A stretch of 64,000 nucleotides of DNA from Pseudomonas bharatica CSV86 (lineage in GTDB: Bacteria; Pseudomonadota; Gammaproteobacteria; Pseudomonadales; Pseudomonadaceae): positions 1,240,001 through 1,304,000 of the forward strand of contig NZ_AMWJ02000002.1 in assembly GCF_000319305.2 (NCBI RefSeq). Reading direction: 5' to 3'. Position numbers and translations under genes: made by a program. Below the pieces are notes generated by a model. It was given only the letters and a program-made list of their open reading frames with translations, was not told the DNA's origin and did not search any database. Positions 37,788 to 46,596 of the stretch are shown here, one piece after another. The number at the start of each line of letters is the position of its first letter. Positions within the stretch are counted from its first letter, which is position 1.

Positions 37788-39131
37788 TTAACTTTCTAAA
37801 CATTCCGCCGCCGGCATTCGCAGATGCAGGACCAACCCCGGGTTGGCGTTGCTCGCCCAGAGCTGGCCGCCCTGCAATTCGATGGCGCGGCGGGCGATGG
37901 CCAGGCCAAGGCCGAAGCCCGCGCCACTGCCGGCCAGGCGCTGGTAGGGTTCGAAGATCCGTTGCAGCTCCGTCTCGGGTACGCCAGGCCCCTGGTCGCG
38001 CAAGCGGAAATGCCACACATCTCCCTCCCGCTGCCCGCTGAAGCTCACCGTGCCACCGGGCGGTGAATGGCGGATTGCATTGCGCAGCAGGTTTTCCAGG
38101 GCCTGGGCCACGCTGTCCAGATGGCCTTCGATCCAGCAGTCGGCTGGCAGGTCGCAGGGCAATCGCGCGCGCTCCCAGCCGCTTTCGAAGCAGCAGTCTT
38201 CGCACAGGGCTTCCCACACCGAGAGCATCTGTACCGGTTCGCTGGGCAGTTGCGGTTTTTCCGTGTCCATCCAGGCCAGGTCGAGGGTGTCTTCCAGCAG
38301 CCGCTGCATATCGTCCACTTCCCGTACCAGGCGCTGGCGCAACTGCTCCGGCGGCAGGCCGCTGTCGTGGGCGATGCGCAGGCGCGCCAGCGGTGTGCGC
38401 AGTTCATGGGACAGGGTGCGCAGCAACAGGCGCTGCTGCTCCAGGCTGCGGCGCAGGCGCCCGGCCATGTGATCGAAGGCCTGGGCCAGTTCGCCGAGTT
38501 CATCGCGGCGGTTCTGCAATGGCAGGCCGGGGCTGTCCAGGTCGTCCGCACGCAGGGCGTCGGCGCGGTCGCGTAGGCGATTGAGCGGCGCCACCAGAAG
38601 GCGATAGAGCAACAGCCCCAGAAGCACGGCCAGCATCGCGGGTGCCACGCCATGGGTGACCAGATGCGTCCAGGGCGTCAGGCCGGTGGGCAGCAGGCGC
38701 TCCGGCAACTGGATGACCAGGCGCCCGGTCTCGGGATGCTCGGGAAAGGCGATGCTGACATAGGGCAACTCGTCCTGCAGGCGCCTGCTCATGGGCCAGT
38801 CGAGCTTGCGCATGAAGGTCAGGTGGCTGGCTTCCTCGGCGCTGAACGCTGTGGTGCCGAGGCTTTGCAGATCCGCCCCGACCAGCGCGACCCAGGTGTT
38901 TTCCCTGCTCGCCAGGGTGCGGCGGTATGCCTCGGCGCCCTGCGCACCGCCCTCGCGCCAGGCCTGCTCGGCCTCGGCGGCATAACGCGCCAGGTATTCC
39001 TGGTCTGCCGAGCCGAGAAAGTAGCTGCTGCGTTCCACCGACAGGCCCCAGGTCCAGATCAGCCAGGTCAGCAGCAGGCAGAAGGCGACCAGCAGCAGGG
39101 CGAGCTTCCACAGCAGCGGATGTCGGCGCAT
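37788..39131 (-). CDS. pfeS: Sensor histidine kinase of the siderophore locus (PfeS-like)
   Basis: The 447-residue kinase has two membrane segments flanking a periplasmic sensor region (about 30-165). A HAMP linker follows, then the dimerisation/phosphoacceptor motif LSHELRTPLARLRIAHD. The ATPase domain has the N box LLRNAIRHSP and the G boxes DQGPGVP and GFGLGLAIARRAIELQGG. Its ATG overlaps the regulator stop (TGATG). By position and pairing it should sense periplasmic siderophore or its receptor occupancy and activate pfeA. The ligand is not shown by the sequence. Confidence 0.85.
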   Translation of the reverse strand: MRRHPLLWKLALLLVAFCLLLTWLIWTWGLSVERSSYFLGSADQEYLARYAAEAEQAWREGGAQGAEAYRRTLASRENTWVALVGADLQSLGTTAFSAEEASHLTFMRKLDWPMSRRLQDELPYVSIAFPEHPETGRLVIQLPERLLPTGLTPWTHLVTHGVAPAMLAVLLGLLLYRLLVAPLNRLRDRADALRADDLDSPGLPLQNRRDELGELAQAFDHMAGRLRRSLEQQRLLLRTLSHELRTPLARLRIAHDSGLPPEQLRQRLVREVDDMQRLLEDTLDLAWMDTEKPQLPSEPVQMLSVWEALCEDCCFESGWERARLPCDLPADCWIEGHLDSVAQALENLLRNAIRHSPPGGTVSFSGQREGDVWHFRLRDQGPGVPETELQRIFEPYQRLAGSGAGFGLGLAIARRAIELQGGQLWASNANPGLVLHLRMPAAECLES

Positions 39132-39889
39132 CAGGACGGCTCCGTCTCCACCAGGATGTAGCCCTGGCTGCGCACCGACTGGATCTGCACGTGCACGGCA
39201 CCGATGGCTGCCAGCTTGCGTCGCAGGTTGCACACGTGCACATCGAGGCCGCGGTCCAGCCGGGTATAGGCGCGATGCAGCACGGTCTGGTAGAGGAAGG
39301 CCTTGCTCAGCGCCTCCCCGGGATGGGCACGCAGGGTCGCCAGCAGACGGTACTCGGAAGCGGTCAGGCCGGCATGACGACCTCGATGCACCACGTCCTG
39401 GCCACTCTCGTCCAGCCGGACGGCGTCCCTCGTCGTCGTGCGCCGGTCCAGCGCCACCCGGCGCAGCAGGGCATCGACCCGGGCATCCAGCTCGGCCAGG
39501 CTGAAGGGCTTGGGCAGGTAGTCGTCGGCGCCGCGGGTAAAGCCGCTGATGCGGTCCTGCTCGGCGCCGAGGGCCGACATCAGCATCACCGGCACGGCCT
39601 GCTTGCGGCGTAGCTGATCGAGCAGGCTCAGGCCGTCGGTGCCCGGCAGCATGATATCCAGGAGGACCAGGTCGAATGCGCCCTGCTCAAGGACAGCCTG
39701 TGCCTGGCTGCCGTTTTCGCAGGCGTGGACTGCGAAGCCTCGACGCAGGAAATGGCGCTGCAGGTCCTGGCGCAGGTTGAGGTCGTCTTCGGCGAGGAGA
39801 AGTCGGGGGGACACGGGTGGCGAACTCTGCACGGAAAGTGATTGCAATTGCGAATCATCCCACTTTGGCTCGGGACAGGGCAATGACAT
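39131..39889 (-). CDS. pfeR: OmpR-family response regulator of the siderophore locus (PfeR-like)
   Basis: The protein has a receiver domain (LLLAEDDLNLRQDL, phospho-Asp in VLLDIMLPGTDG, Lys in DDYLPKPFSL). A winged-helix DNA-binding domain follows (LTASEYRLLATLRAHPGEAL, RGLDVHVCNLRRKL, VRSQGYIL). The start is unsure. The ATG at 39889 gives 252 residues, but the first 19 codons overlap a Fur-like palindrome and have no ribosome binding site. A GTG at 39832 (233 residues) is a good alternative. It would activate the receptor gene together with its kinase. Confidence 0.85.
   Translation of the reverse strand: MSLPCPEPKWDDSQLQSLSVQSSPPVSPRLLLAEDDLNLRQDLQRHFLRRGFAVHACENGSQAQAVLEQGAFDLVLLDIMLPGTDGLSLLDQLRRKQAVPVMLMSALGAEQDRISGFTRGADDYLPKPFSLAELDARVDALLRRVALDRRTTTRDAVRLDESGQDVVHRGRHAGLTASEYRLLATLRAHPGEALSKAFLYQTVLHRAYTRLDRGLDVHVCNLRRKLAAIGAVHVQIQSVRSQGYILVETEPS
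39839..39857. promoter_or_regulatory. Fur-like palindrome at the pfeR start
   Basis: TGATTGCAATTGCGAATCA is a near-perfect inverted repeat. GCAATTGCGAATCAT is a common form of Pseudomonas Fur boxes. It lies within the first codons of the longest pfeR frame, which suggests that translation starts further in. Confidence 0.45.
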
Positions 39890-40035
39890 CGGTCAGACAC
39901 TGCGAGAGATTATTCCACCTGAAGCAATAAAGAACTGCTAACAAAGCGTGTTCCGCCAAAAAGCATCCGCTTCCACACTGTCATCACGGATCGGGAATCA
40001 CCCCGCCCCGCATAACTACAGTCAGGAGCCGGACC

Positions 40036-40647
40036 ATGAAGATTCATCACCATCCCCTCTCGGGCCATGCCCATCGCGCCGTACTGTTCGCTTCGCTGCT
40101 GGGCGTGCCCCACGAGCTGGTCGAAGTGGATCTGGCCGCTGGGGCACACAAGTCACCCGCGTTCCTCGCCCTGAACCCGTTCGGGCAGATCCCGGTGCTG
40201 GAAGATGGCGAGATCGTGGTCGCCGATTCCAACGCGATCCTGGTCTACCTGGCGAAGAAAGCCGGGCGCACCGACTGGCTGCCGGAAGACGCGCCGGGCG
40301 CTGCGCGTGTGCAGCGCTGGCTGTCGGTAGCCGCTGGCGAACTGGCCTACGGTGCCTGTGCCGCGCGCCTGATCACTGTGTTCAACGCCAGCTTCAACGC
40401 CGAGGAAGTCATTGCCCGCGCCCATGTGCTGCTCGAACGCCTGGAGCAGCACCTCAGCGATCGCGACTGGCTGGCCGCCGATCACCCGACCATCGCCGAC
40501 GTAGCGATCTACAGCTATGTGGCCCAGGCACCGGAGGGCAATGTCGACCTGTCCGGCTACCCCGCCGTCAATGCCTTCCTGAACCGCTTCGAAGCGCTGC
40601 CCGGCTTCGTACCCTTCACCCAGAGCCGGGCCGGCCTGAGGGCCTGA
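40036..40647 (+). CDS. Glutathione S-transferase family protein
   Basis: The 203-residue protein has the thioredoxin-like GST N-terminal domain (HHHPLSGHAHRAVLFASLLG; FLALNPFGQIPVLEDGEIVVADSNAILVYLA, with the cis-Pro and the glutathione-binding Glu/Asp-Ser). An all-helical C-terminal domain follows, with DWLAADHPTIADVAIYSY. It sits 31 bases upstream of the PNPOx/ferredoxin fusion and is probably its operon partner. Substrate unknown. AGGAG lies upstream of the ATG. Confidence 0.92.
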   Translation: MKIHHHPLSGHAHRAVLFASLLGVPHELVEVDLAAGAHKSPAFLALNPFGQIPVLEDGEIVVADSNAILVYLAKKAGRTDWLPEDAPGAARVQRWLSVAAGELAYGACAARLITVFNASFNAEEVIARAHVLLERLEQHLSDRDWLAADHPTIADVAIYSYVAQAPEGNVDLSGYPAVNAFLNRFEALPGFVPFTQSRAGLRA

Positions 40648-40678
40648 TTCCCCTGCCCAATCCACGGGAGTGACCGAC

Positions 40679-42711
40679 ATGGCCATGCACCTGAAAAAGC
40701 TCTCCACCTGGCATGAAGGCGAGAAATTCATCCAGGAGAAAGTCGGCGTTGCCGAGCGCATGGAAGGTGTCGGCCAACGCGTGGTGCGGGATTTCATGCC
40801 CGACCAGCATCGCGCGTTCTATGCCGGGCTGCCCTTCATGGTGCTGGGCAGCGTGGATACCGAAGGCGATGCCTGGGCGAGCGTACTCGAAGGCCGGCCC
40901 GGCTTCATGAGCTCGCCCTCGCCCACGACCCTGGATATTGCAGCCCGACCGGACCCTCTGGATCCGGCCGGGATGGAATGCACGACGGCGCAGCGGTAGG
41001 CCTGCTGGGCATCGAGTTGCATACCCGGCGGCGCAATCGCATGAACGGGGTGTTGTCGCGTCTCGACGCCGGCTTTCGGGTCGAAGTGGACCAGAGCTTC
41101 GGCAACTGCCCGCGCTACATCCAGTTGCGCGACTTTTCCTTTGCCCGGGATCCGCAGGTTGCGTTCTCGGGGCAGCTAGAGGAGCTTGCGCAACTCGATG
41201 CCGCCGCGCGCCAGTTGATCGAGGCTGCCGATGCGTTCTACGTCGCCACCTACGCCGACCGCGAGGCGCGCCGCCAGGTCGATGTGTCCCATCGCGGCGG
41301 CAAGCCCGGTTTCGTCCGTGTGGGCGAGGACGGCCTGCTCACCATCCCGGACTTCAACGGCAACCTGTTCTTTTCCACCCTCGGCAATATCCATCTGAAC
41401 GGCAAAGCCGGGCTGTTGTTCGTTGACTACGAAAACGGCGATGTCCTGCAGATGACCGGCGATGCCGAGGTGATCTTCGAGTCACCGGAAATCGCCGCTT
41501 TCCAGGGCGCGGAGCGCCTGTGGAGCTTCAGGCCCCGGCGCATCGTGCGGCGCCCGGCAGGCCTGGCCCTGCGCTGGACGTTCCGGGCCCAGGGCGAAGC
41601 CGAAAGCTCGCTGTTGACCGGTGACTGGCAGCGGACGGAGGAACGCCTGCGGGTTGCCTCGCTCTCCAGCCAGTGGCGACGTTTCAAGGTGGCGCAGGTG
41701 GTGCGGGAAAGTGCGTCGATCAATTCCTATTACCTGGAACCGCAGGACGGCGCTGGCCTGCTGCCATATCTGGCAGGCCAGCATCTGCCGATACGGGTGT
41801 CGATCCCCGGCGCGGACAAGCCATTGATCCGCACCTACACCCTTTCGACCGCGCCGTCCGACGGTCACTACCGTATCAGCGTGAAACGCGACGGGCTGGT
41901 CTCGTCCTGGCTGCATGAGCATCTGCACCAAGGCGATACCTTGGAAACCCGGGCTCCGGCTGGCGACTTCACCCTCGACGGCAGTGGCGATCGCCCTGTG
42001 GTGCTGCTGGCCGGTGGCGTCGGTATCACACCGATGCTGGCGATGGCACGCCATCTGGCATTCGAAGGCCGGCGTACCCAGCGCATGCGCCCGGTCACGC
42101 TGTTTTACGCGGCACGTTCGAAGCACGAGCGGGCGTTCGACCAGGAACTGGGCGAGCTTGGCATCACGCTGGTACGGGTGCTCAGCGATACCCGCGATGC
42201 CGAGGAAGGGATCGATTACGACGCCGCCGGCCGGATCGACATGCCACTGCTGACGCGTCACCTGGCGTTCGACGACTACGCGTTCTACCTGTGCGGATCA
42301 CCGTCCTTCAGCCAGTCGCTGTACGACGGGCTGCGCGGATACGGCGTGGCGGACGAGCGCATTCATGCCGAAGCCTTCGGACCGGCCTCGCTCAAGCGTT
42401 CCGCCAAACCACAGCCGACCGCCCTGCACGGCCCGGCGCCGGCCAGCACATCGATACCGGTGACCTTCATCGATTCATTGAAGGAAGCGCGCTGGGAACC
42501 CGGTTCCGGCACCTTGCTGGAACTGGCCGAAGCCCGCGGCCTCGCCCCGGAATTCAGTTGCCGCGAAGGTCACTGCGGCACCTGCAAGACCCGCCTGCTC
42601 AAGGGCGCGGTCAGCTACATCAAGGAACACGCCGCCAAGGTTGGCGAGAATGAAGTCCTGGTCTGCTGCGCGGTACCTGCCGGCGAGGACCCGATCCAGC
42701 TTGCACTTTGA
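40679..42711 (+). pseudogene. PNPOx-like / FAD-NAD(P) reductase / 2Fe-2S ferredoxin fusion, frameshifted
   Basis: Two overlapping frames together encode about 677 residues. Frame one (from ATG 40679) gives the start MAMHLKKLSTWHEGEKFIQEK of a flavin-binding PNPOx-like domain and runs to a stop at 40999. The rest of that domain (LLGIELHTRRRNRMNG onward), an FNR-type flavin/NAD(P) reductase (IRTYTLSTAPSDGHY, VVLLAGGVGITPMLAMA) and a C-terminal plant-type 2Fe-2S domain (CREGHCGTCKTRLLKG ... VLVCC) continue in the next frame. One extra G in the GGG at 40970-40972 would join them. The intact enzyme would be a self-contained electron-transfer oxidoreductase of unknown substrate. Confidence 0.8.
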
Positions 42712-42745
42712 TTTGTCTCATTCACTCAGTTTCAGGAGCCTTGCC

Positions 42746-43210
42746 ATGTCTCGTCCACCACTGCCCCCGTTCACCGAACAGAGCGCCATCGAAAAAGTCC
42801 GCCTTGCCGAGGATGGCTGGAACAGCCGCGACGCGGCCAAGGTCGCCCTGGCCTACACCCTGGATACCCGTTGGAGAAACCGCGCCGAGTTCGTCAACAA
42901 CCGCGCCGACGCCGAGGCCTTCCTCACCCGCAAATGGAACCGCGAACTGGAGTACCGCCTGATCAAGGAGCTCTGGGCCTTTACCGGCAACCGCATCGCC
43001 GTGCGCTACGCCTACGAATACCGCGACGACAGCGGCCAGTGGTTCCGCGCCTACGGCAACGAAAACTGGGAGTTCGCCGAGGACGGGCTGATGCGTGCCA
43101 GGCATGCCAGCATCAACGAACAGCCGATCCGTGAGGAAGATCGCCGGTTCCACTGGCCACTGGGCCGGCGGCCGGACGATCATCCGGGCCTGAGCCACTT
43201 TGGTTTCTGA
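42746..43210 (+). CDS. DUF1348 / NTF2-like protein
   Basis: The 154-residue protein is highly typical of DUF1348: AIEKVRLAEDGWNSRDAAKV, ALAYTLDTRWRNRAEFVNNR, YAYEYRDDSGQWFRAYGNENWEF and RHASINEQPI. The fold is a small NTF2-like cone, and its biochemical role is not known. CAGGAG precedes the ATG. It lies 34 bases after the ferredoxin fusion and is likely cotranscribed with GST and the fusion gene. Confidence 0.9.
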   Translation: MSRPPLPPFTEQSAIEKVRLAEDGWNSRDAAKVALAYTLDTRWRNRAEFVNNRADAEAFLTRKWNRELEYRLIKELWAFTGNRIAVRYAYEYRDDSGQWFRAYGNENWEFAEDGLMRARHASINEQPIREEDRRFHWPLGRRPDDHPGLSHFGF

Positions 43211-43320
43211 AGCGGACACCGGACCAGGAAATGGAACATAATCCCGGGCACCCCGACCGTGTCCCGGGTCTTGCCGGAGACACTCAAGACACGCGACCGT
43301 ACCGAAGGAAACACAGCGCA

Positions 43321-44307
43321 ATGGATCGTTGGCTGGCAATGCGGGTGTTCGTCAAGGTGGCGGAAACCGAAAGCTTCGCCAAGACCGCCCGGGCGGTGCA
43401 TATGAGCGCCCCGGCGGTCACGCGGATCATCGCCGCGCTGGAAGACCTGGTCGGCGCCCGGCTGCTGGTGCGCACCACCCGCTCGGTCAAGACCACCGAG
43501 GCCGGGGCGCGTTATCTCACCGATTGCCGGCGCATCCTCGGCGACATCGCCGAAGCCGAGGCCGCAGCGGCCGGGCATTACAGCGAGCCGTCCGGGACCC
43601 TGGCGATCACCGCGCCGATTCTCTTCGGGCAGATGCATGTCCTGCCTATCATCACCGAGTACCTCGACAGTTATCCGGGCATGCGTGCCCGTACGCTGTT
43701 CATCGATCGCCAGGTGAATATCGTCGAGGAGGGCCTCGACCTTGCCGTGCGCATCGGCCATCTGGCCGATTCGGGATTGACGGCGATACGGGTCGGTGCG
43801 GTGCGGCACCTGATCTGTGGCGCCCCGGCCTATCTGGAAAAACACGGAACGCCGCGCACCCCAGCCGAGCTGAAGGATCACCGCATCGTCGCCTCCGACA
43901 GCTCCTGGGCCCTGCCGGACTGGCGTTTCGCCGCAGGGCAAAGGATCACCATCGACCCGGTGCTGATGTGCAACACCAACCAGGCGGTAATCGACGCCGC
44001 ACGCTCGGGATGGGGCCTGACCCGGGTGCTGCATTACCAGGTCGGGCCGGCATTGCAGGCGGGCGAATTGCAGGTGGTGCTGGAAGAATTCGAGGAACCG
44101 CCGCTGCCAATCCACCTGGTGTACCCGCAGGGGCGGCAGGCGCCAGCGAAGGTGCGGGCGTTCGTGGATATGGCAGTGGAACGGTTGCGGGGAATCCGAT
44201 TTTTGGCTGAGAGGCCTCGAAACGCGAACTCACCTGCCCGCGAACGCCGCAGCCCGCTCAGGGCTGCGCCAGTCGTCCGGCCGCGTAGTCGCGCGCAAGC
44301 GCGATAA
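43321..44307 (+). CDS. LysR-family transcriptional regulator (C-terminus possibly frameshifted)
   Basis: The protein has an N-terminal winged HTH (MDRWLAMRVFVKVAETESFA, HMSAPAVTRIIAALEDLVGARLL) and a LysR substrate-binding domain (GTLAITAPILFGQMHVLPII). The last 30 or so residues (RPRNANSPARERRSPLR...) are basic, unlike LysR, and overlap the convergent LysR gene. One more T in the TTTTT at 44200-44204 would instead end the protein at TGA 44208-44210, at about 297 residues, the usual length. It probably regulates the GST/fusion/DUF1348 genes just upstream. Confidence 0.85.
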   Translation: MDRWLAMRVFVKVAETESFAKTARAVHMSAPAVTRIIAALEDLVGARLLVRTTRSVKTTEAGARYLTDCRRILGDIAEAEAAAAGHYSEPSGTLAITAPILFGQMHVLPIITEYLDSYPGMRARTLFIDRQVNIVEEGLDLAVRIGHLADSGLTAIRVGAVRHLICGAPAYLEKHGTPRTPAELKDHRIVASDSSWALPDWRFAAGQRITIDPVLMCNTNQAVIDAARSGWGLTRVLHYQVGPALQAGELQVVLEEFEEPPLPIHLVYPQGRQAPAKVRAFVDMAVERLRGIRFLAERPRNANSPARERRSPLRAAPVVRPRSRAQAR

Positions 44308-45169
44308 ACGCCTGGAAGGCTGCGGAAGAATTGCGGCGGTTGTAGTAATAGAGGCACAGCGGCACGAGTGGCGGTGTCCAGTCTTCGAGGATACGCACGA
44401 GCCGGCCCGCGGCGATGTCTTCACGGACATCGGCTTCCATGAAGTAGCCGATCCCCACGCCATTGGCTACCGCGATCCTGGCCAGGGATGCTTCGTCAAG
44501 CGTGATCGGCCCCTCGACATCCAGTTGCAGTTCCTCACCGCCCTTCTCGAAACGCCACCGGAACAACGTGCCATCGGGAAGCCGCACGCGAACACAGGGG
44601 TAAGCGAGCAGGTCCTGCGGCACTTTAGGAATAGCCCTGTTTTCGAAGAAGGCGGCTGATGCGGCAACCGCCATGCGTCTGCGCTGCCCCAACGGTATGG
44701 CGATCGCGTCGCTGGGCACCAGGTCAGCGCTGCGCACTGCCAGATCGAAGCCCGCCGCCACGACGTCAACCAAGCGCCCCTCGGTGACGATGTCGATATG
44801 AACCTGCGGATAGCGCTGCAGATACTCCAGGACCAATGGCGCCATGATCTCGCGCGCGGCTGTTGCAAAGGCATTGATGCGCAACGTGCCGGACGGCGTT
44901 TCCTGATGGGAGCGCGCCGTATTCATCGCGTTCTGGATGCCATCGAGCGCCGGTTTGATCTGTTCGACGAAGATGCGCCCCGCATCGGTAAGCGAGACGC
45001 TGCGCGTGGTGCGGTTGAACAAACGCACGGCAAGCTCCCGCTCGAGCTTGCCTACCGCGCTGCTGATGGCCGTACTCGACATGCCGAGCTCCAGCGCCGC
45101 AGCTCGAAACGAACCACAACGCACGATGGCCAGAACGGCCTCGAGTTCGATCAGCGAATGGCGAGTCAT
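44258..45169 (-). CDS. LysR-family transcriptional regulator
   Basis: The 303-residue protein has the LysR HTH (LIELEAVLAIVRCGSFRAAA, MSSTAISSAVGKLERELAVRLF) and effector domain (GTLRINAFATAAREIMAPLV). It is divergent from the NTF2-like/SDR gene pair with about 96 bases between, the classic LysR arrangement, so it likely controls those genes. An in-frame GTG at 45229 would add 20 residues but lies across the facing promoter, so the ATG at 45169 was chosen. Confidence 0.92.
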   Translation of the reverse strand: MTRHSLIELEAVLAIVRCGSFRAAALELGMSSTAISSAVGKLERELAVRLFNRTTRSVSLTDAGRIFVEQIKPALDGIQNAMNTARSHQETPSGTLRINAFATAAREIMAPLVLEYLQRYPQVHIDIVTEGRLVDVVAAGFDLAVRSADLVPSDAIAIPLGQRRRMAVAASAAFFENRAIPKVPQDLLAYPCVRVRLPDGTLFRWRFEKGGEELQLDVEGPITLDEASLARIAVANGVGIGYFMEADVREDIAAGRLVRILEDWTPPLVPLCLYYYNRRNSSAAFQAFIALARDYAAGRLAQP

Positions 45170-45209
45170 TGTCCTGATTTCCGTGATACTCCATGCGACT
45201 TTATCTGGC

Positions 45210-45238
45210 TTATCAGGCGAAAAGTCCACCGCTAGATT
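45210..45238 (+). promoter_or_regulatory. Putative promoter of the NTF2-like/SDR pair
   Basis: -35 TTATCA (45210-45215) and -10 TAGATT (45233-45238) have a 17-base spacer. They lie about 27 bases upstream of the start codon, in the LysR divergent region. TTATC is repeated just upstream (TTATCTGGCTTATC), a possible regulator contact. Confidence 0.4.
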
Positions 45239-45265
45239 GACGCCATCACTGCCGAGGAGATGAAC

Positions 45266-45600
45266 ATGTCAATCAAGCTACCCAAACCGATCGCCGACTT
45301 TGTCGAGGCAAACGCCAGACTCGATATCGACGGCATGATGGAACCCTTCCTGAAGGATGCCGTTTTCGTGGACAACGGCAAACGCTACGTAGGGCTGGCC
45401 GAAATCCGCCGACTGCTCGTGGAAGAAGCGATCGCGGTGAAGGCGATTTTCGAGCCCGATACCGCTCGCGAAGAAGATGGCGCTGTCGTGCTCGAGGGGC
45501 CCGCTCATGGCGACTTCCCCGCAGCCCGCTGCGTTTCACCTATCGCTTCACGCTCCTGGATGAGGCCATCAAGACCTTGGAGACCAGGGTATGGAAATGA
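45266..45600 (+). pseudogene. NTF2-like (SnoaL-type) small protein, frameshifted
   Basis: From the ATG at 45266 (GAGGAG 6 bases upstream), the frame encodes MSIKLPKPIADFVEANARLD, then DAVFVDNGKRYVG and VVLEGPAHGDFP. It is an NTF2-like fold of about 110 residues. After GDFP the sequence loses family character in this frame, but the next frame continues PLRFTYRFTLLDEAIKTLE and stops at 45600. One additional C or G at the CCCC run 45517-45520 restores a complete protein whose stop overlaps the SDR start. Function unknown; probably works with the SDR. Confidence 0.75.
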
Positions 45601-46376
45601 AGGCAGATCCTTGCGAGTTTGCCGGCAAGCGCGTGCTCGTCAGCGGCGGCACCAAGGGGCTGGGTCGCGCCACGGTCGAGCGCTTCCTGGCCGGCGGAGC
45701 CCGGGTTATCACGGCTGCCCGTACGATCAAGGATCCCATCGAGGGCGTTGAATACGTGCAAGGGGACCTGACGACTGCGAAGGATGGAGAAGACTTTGCC
45801 AGGGCGGCACTTGAGCGGCTGGGCGGTATCGACATCCTTGTCCATGTCATCGGTGGGTCCACTTCGCCGGCGGGTGGCTTTGCCGCACTGACAGACGAGC
45901 ATTGGCTCGCCGAACTGAACCTCAACCTGCTGGCAACCGTGCGCCTCGATCGCCTGTTGATTCCGCAGATGCTGGAGCGAGGCAAGGGCACCGTGGTGCA
46001 TGTCACCTCGATCCAGTCCGTTCTACCGTTGCCCGAGTCCACCACGGGATACGCCGCAGCCAAGGCCGCACTGAGAACCTACAGCAAGTCGATCTCGAAA
46101 GAGCTCGGCCCCAAGGGGGTGCGGGTCAACGCCGTCTCGCCCGGCTGGATCATGACCGAGGCCACTGAAGACTTTCTGAAAATGCTCAGCAAATCCGGCG
46201 ACACTATCGAGGAAGCGCGTCAGTCCGTGCTCGATGCCCTGGGCGGGATCCCGATCGGGCGCGGAGCCGAACCTGAAGAGGTGGCCGACCTTATCGCCTA
46301 CCTCGCCGCCGACCGTGCTGCTGCGATCCACGGCGCCGAGTTTGTCATCGATGGCGGGACGATCAGGACGGTATAG
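45591..46376 (+). CDS. Short-chain dehydrogenase/reductase
   Basis: The 261-residue SDR has the Rossmann motif VLVSGGTKGLGRATV and the NNAG-equivalent VHVIGGSTSP. The catalytic Ser is in VTSIQSVLP and the catalytic Tyr and Lys in GYAAAKAAL, followed by VNAVSPGWIMTEA. The C-terminal segment is FVIDGGTIRTV. It is an NAD(P)-dependent oxidoreductase of unknown substrate. ATG 45591 has GGAG 8 bases upstream, and ATG 45597 gives an ATGA overlap with the NTF2-like stop. Both are possible. Confidence 0.93.
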   Translation: MEMKADPCEFAGKRVLVSGGTKGLGRATVERFLAGGARVITAARTIKDPIEGVEYVQGDLTTAKDGEDFARAALERLGGIDILVHVIGGSTSPAGGFAALTDEHWLAELNLNLLATVRLDRLLIPQMLERGKGTVVHVTSIQSVLPLPESTTGYAAAKAALRTYSKSISKELGPKGVRVNAVSPGWIMTEATEDFLKMLSKSGDTIEEARQSVLDALGGIPIGRGAEPEEVADLIAYLAADRAAAIHGAEFVIDGGTIRTV

Positions 46377-46420
46377 CGCCTCGATCAGGGTGTAGAAAGC
46401 GACCCTGACCTGCCAGCGGC

Positions 46421-46460
46421 AAAAAACCAGAAGCCCGCAATTGCGGGCTTCTGGTTTTTT
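46421..46460. terminator. Bidirectional terminator
   Basis: A perfect palindrome, AAAAAACCAGAAGCCCGC mirrored by GCGGGCTTCTGGTTTTTT around a 4-base loop. It ends the SDR transcript and can also end the convergent amidohydrolase transcript. Confidence 0.9.
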
Positions 46461-46525
46461 GCTAGATCGTGCCGACGCGGGGATCCGGTGTTTGGTTGAG
46501 CACCTCGTCCGCGACAAGCCCGAAA

Positions 46526-46560
46526 CCCTGTAGGAGCTGGCTTGCCTGCTCCTACAGGGT
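46526..46560. repeat. Short REP-like hairpin
   Basis: ACCCTGTAGGAG is mirrored by CTCCTACAGGGT around CTGGCTTGCCTG. It is a short variant of the REP family with TAGGAG in place of GGGAG. Confidence 0.7.
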
Positions 46561-46596
46561 CCTTGCTTTGGCATCCAGAGGATTTCTGGTTACCGA

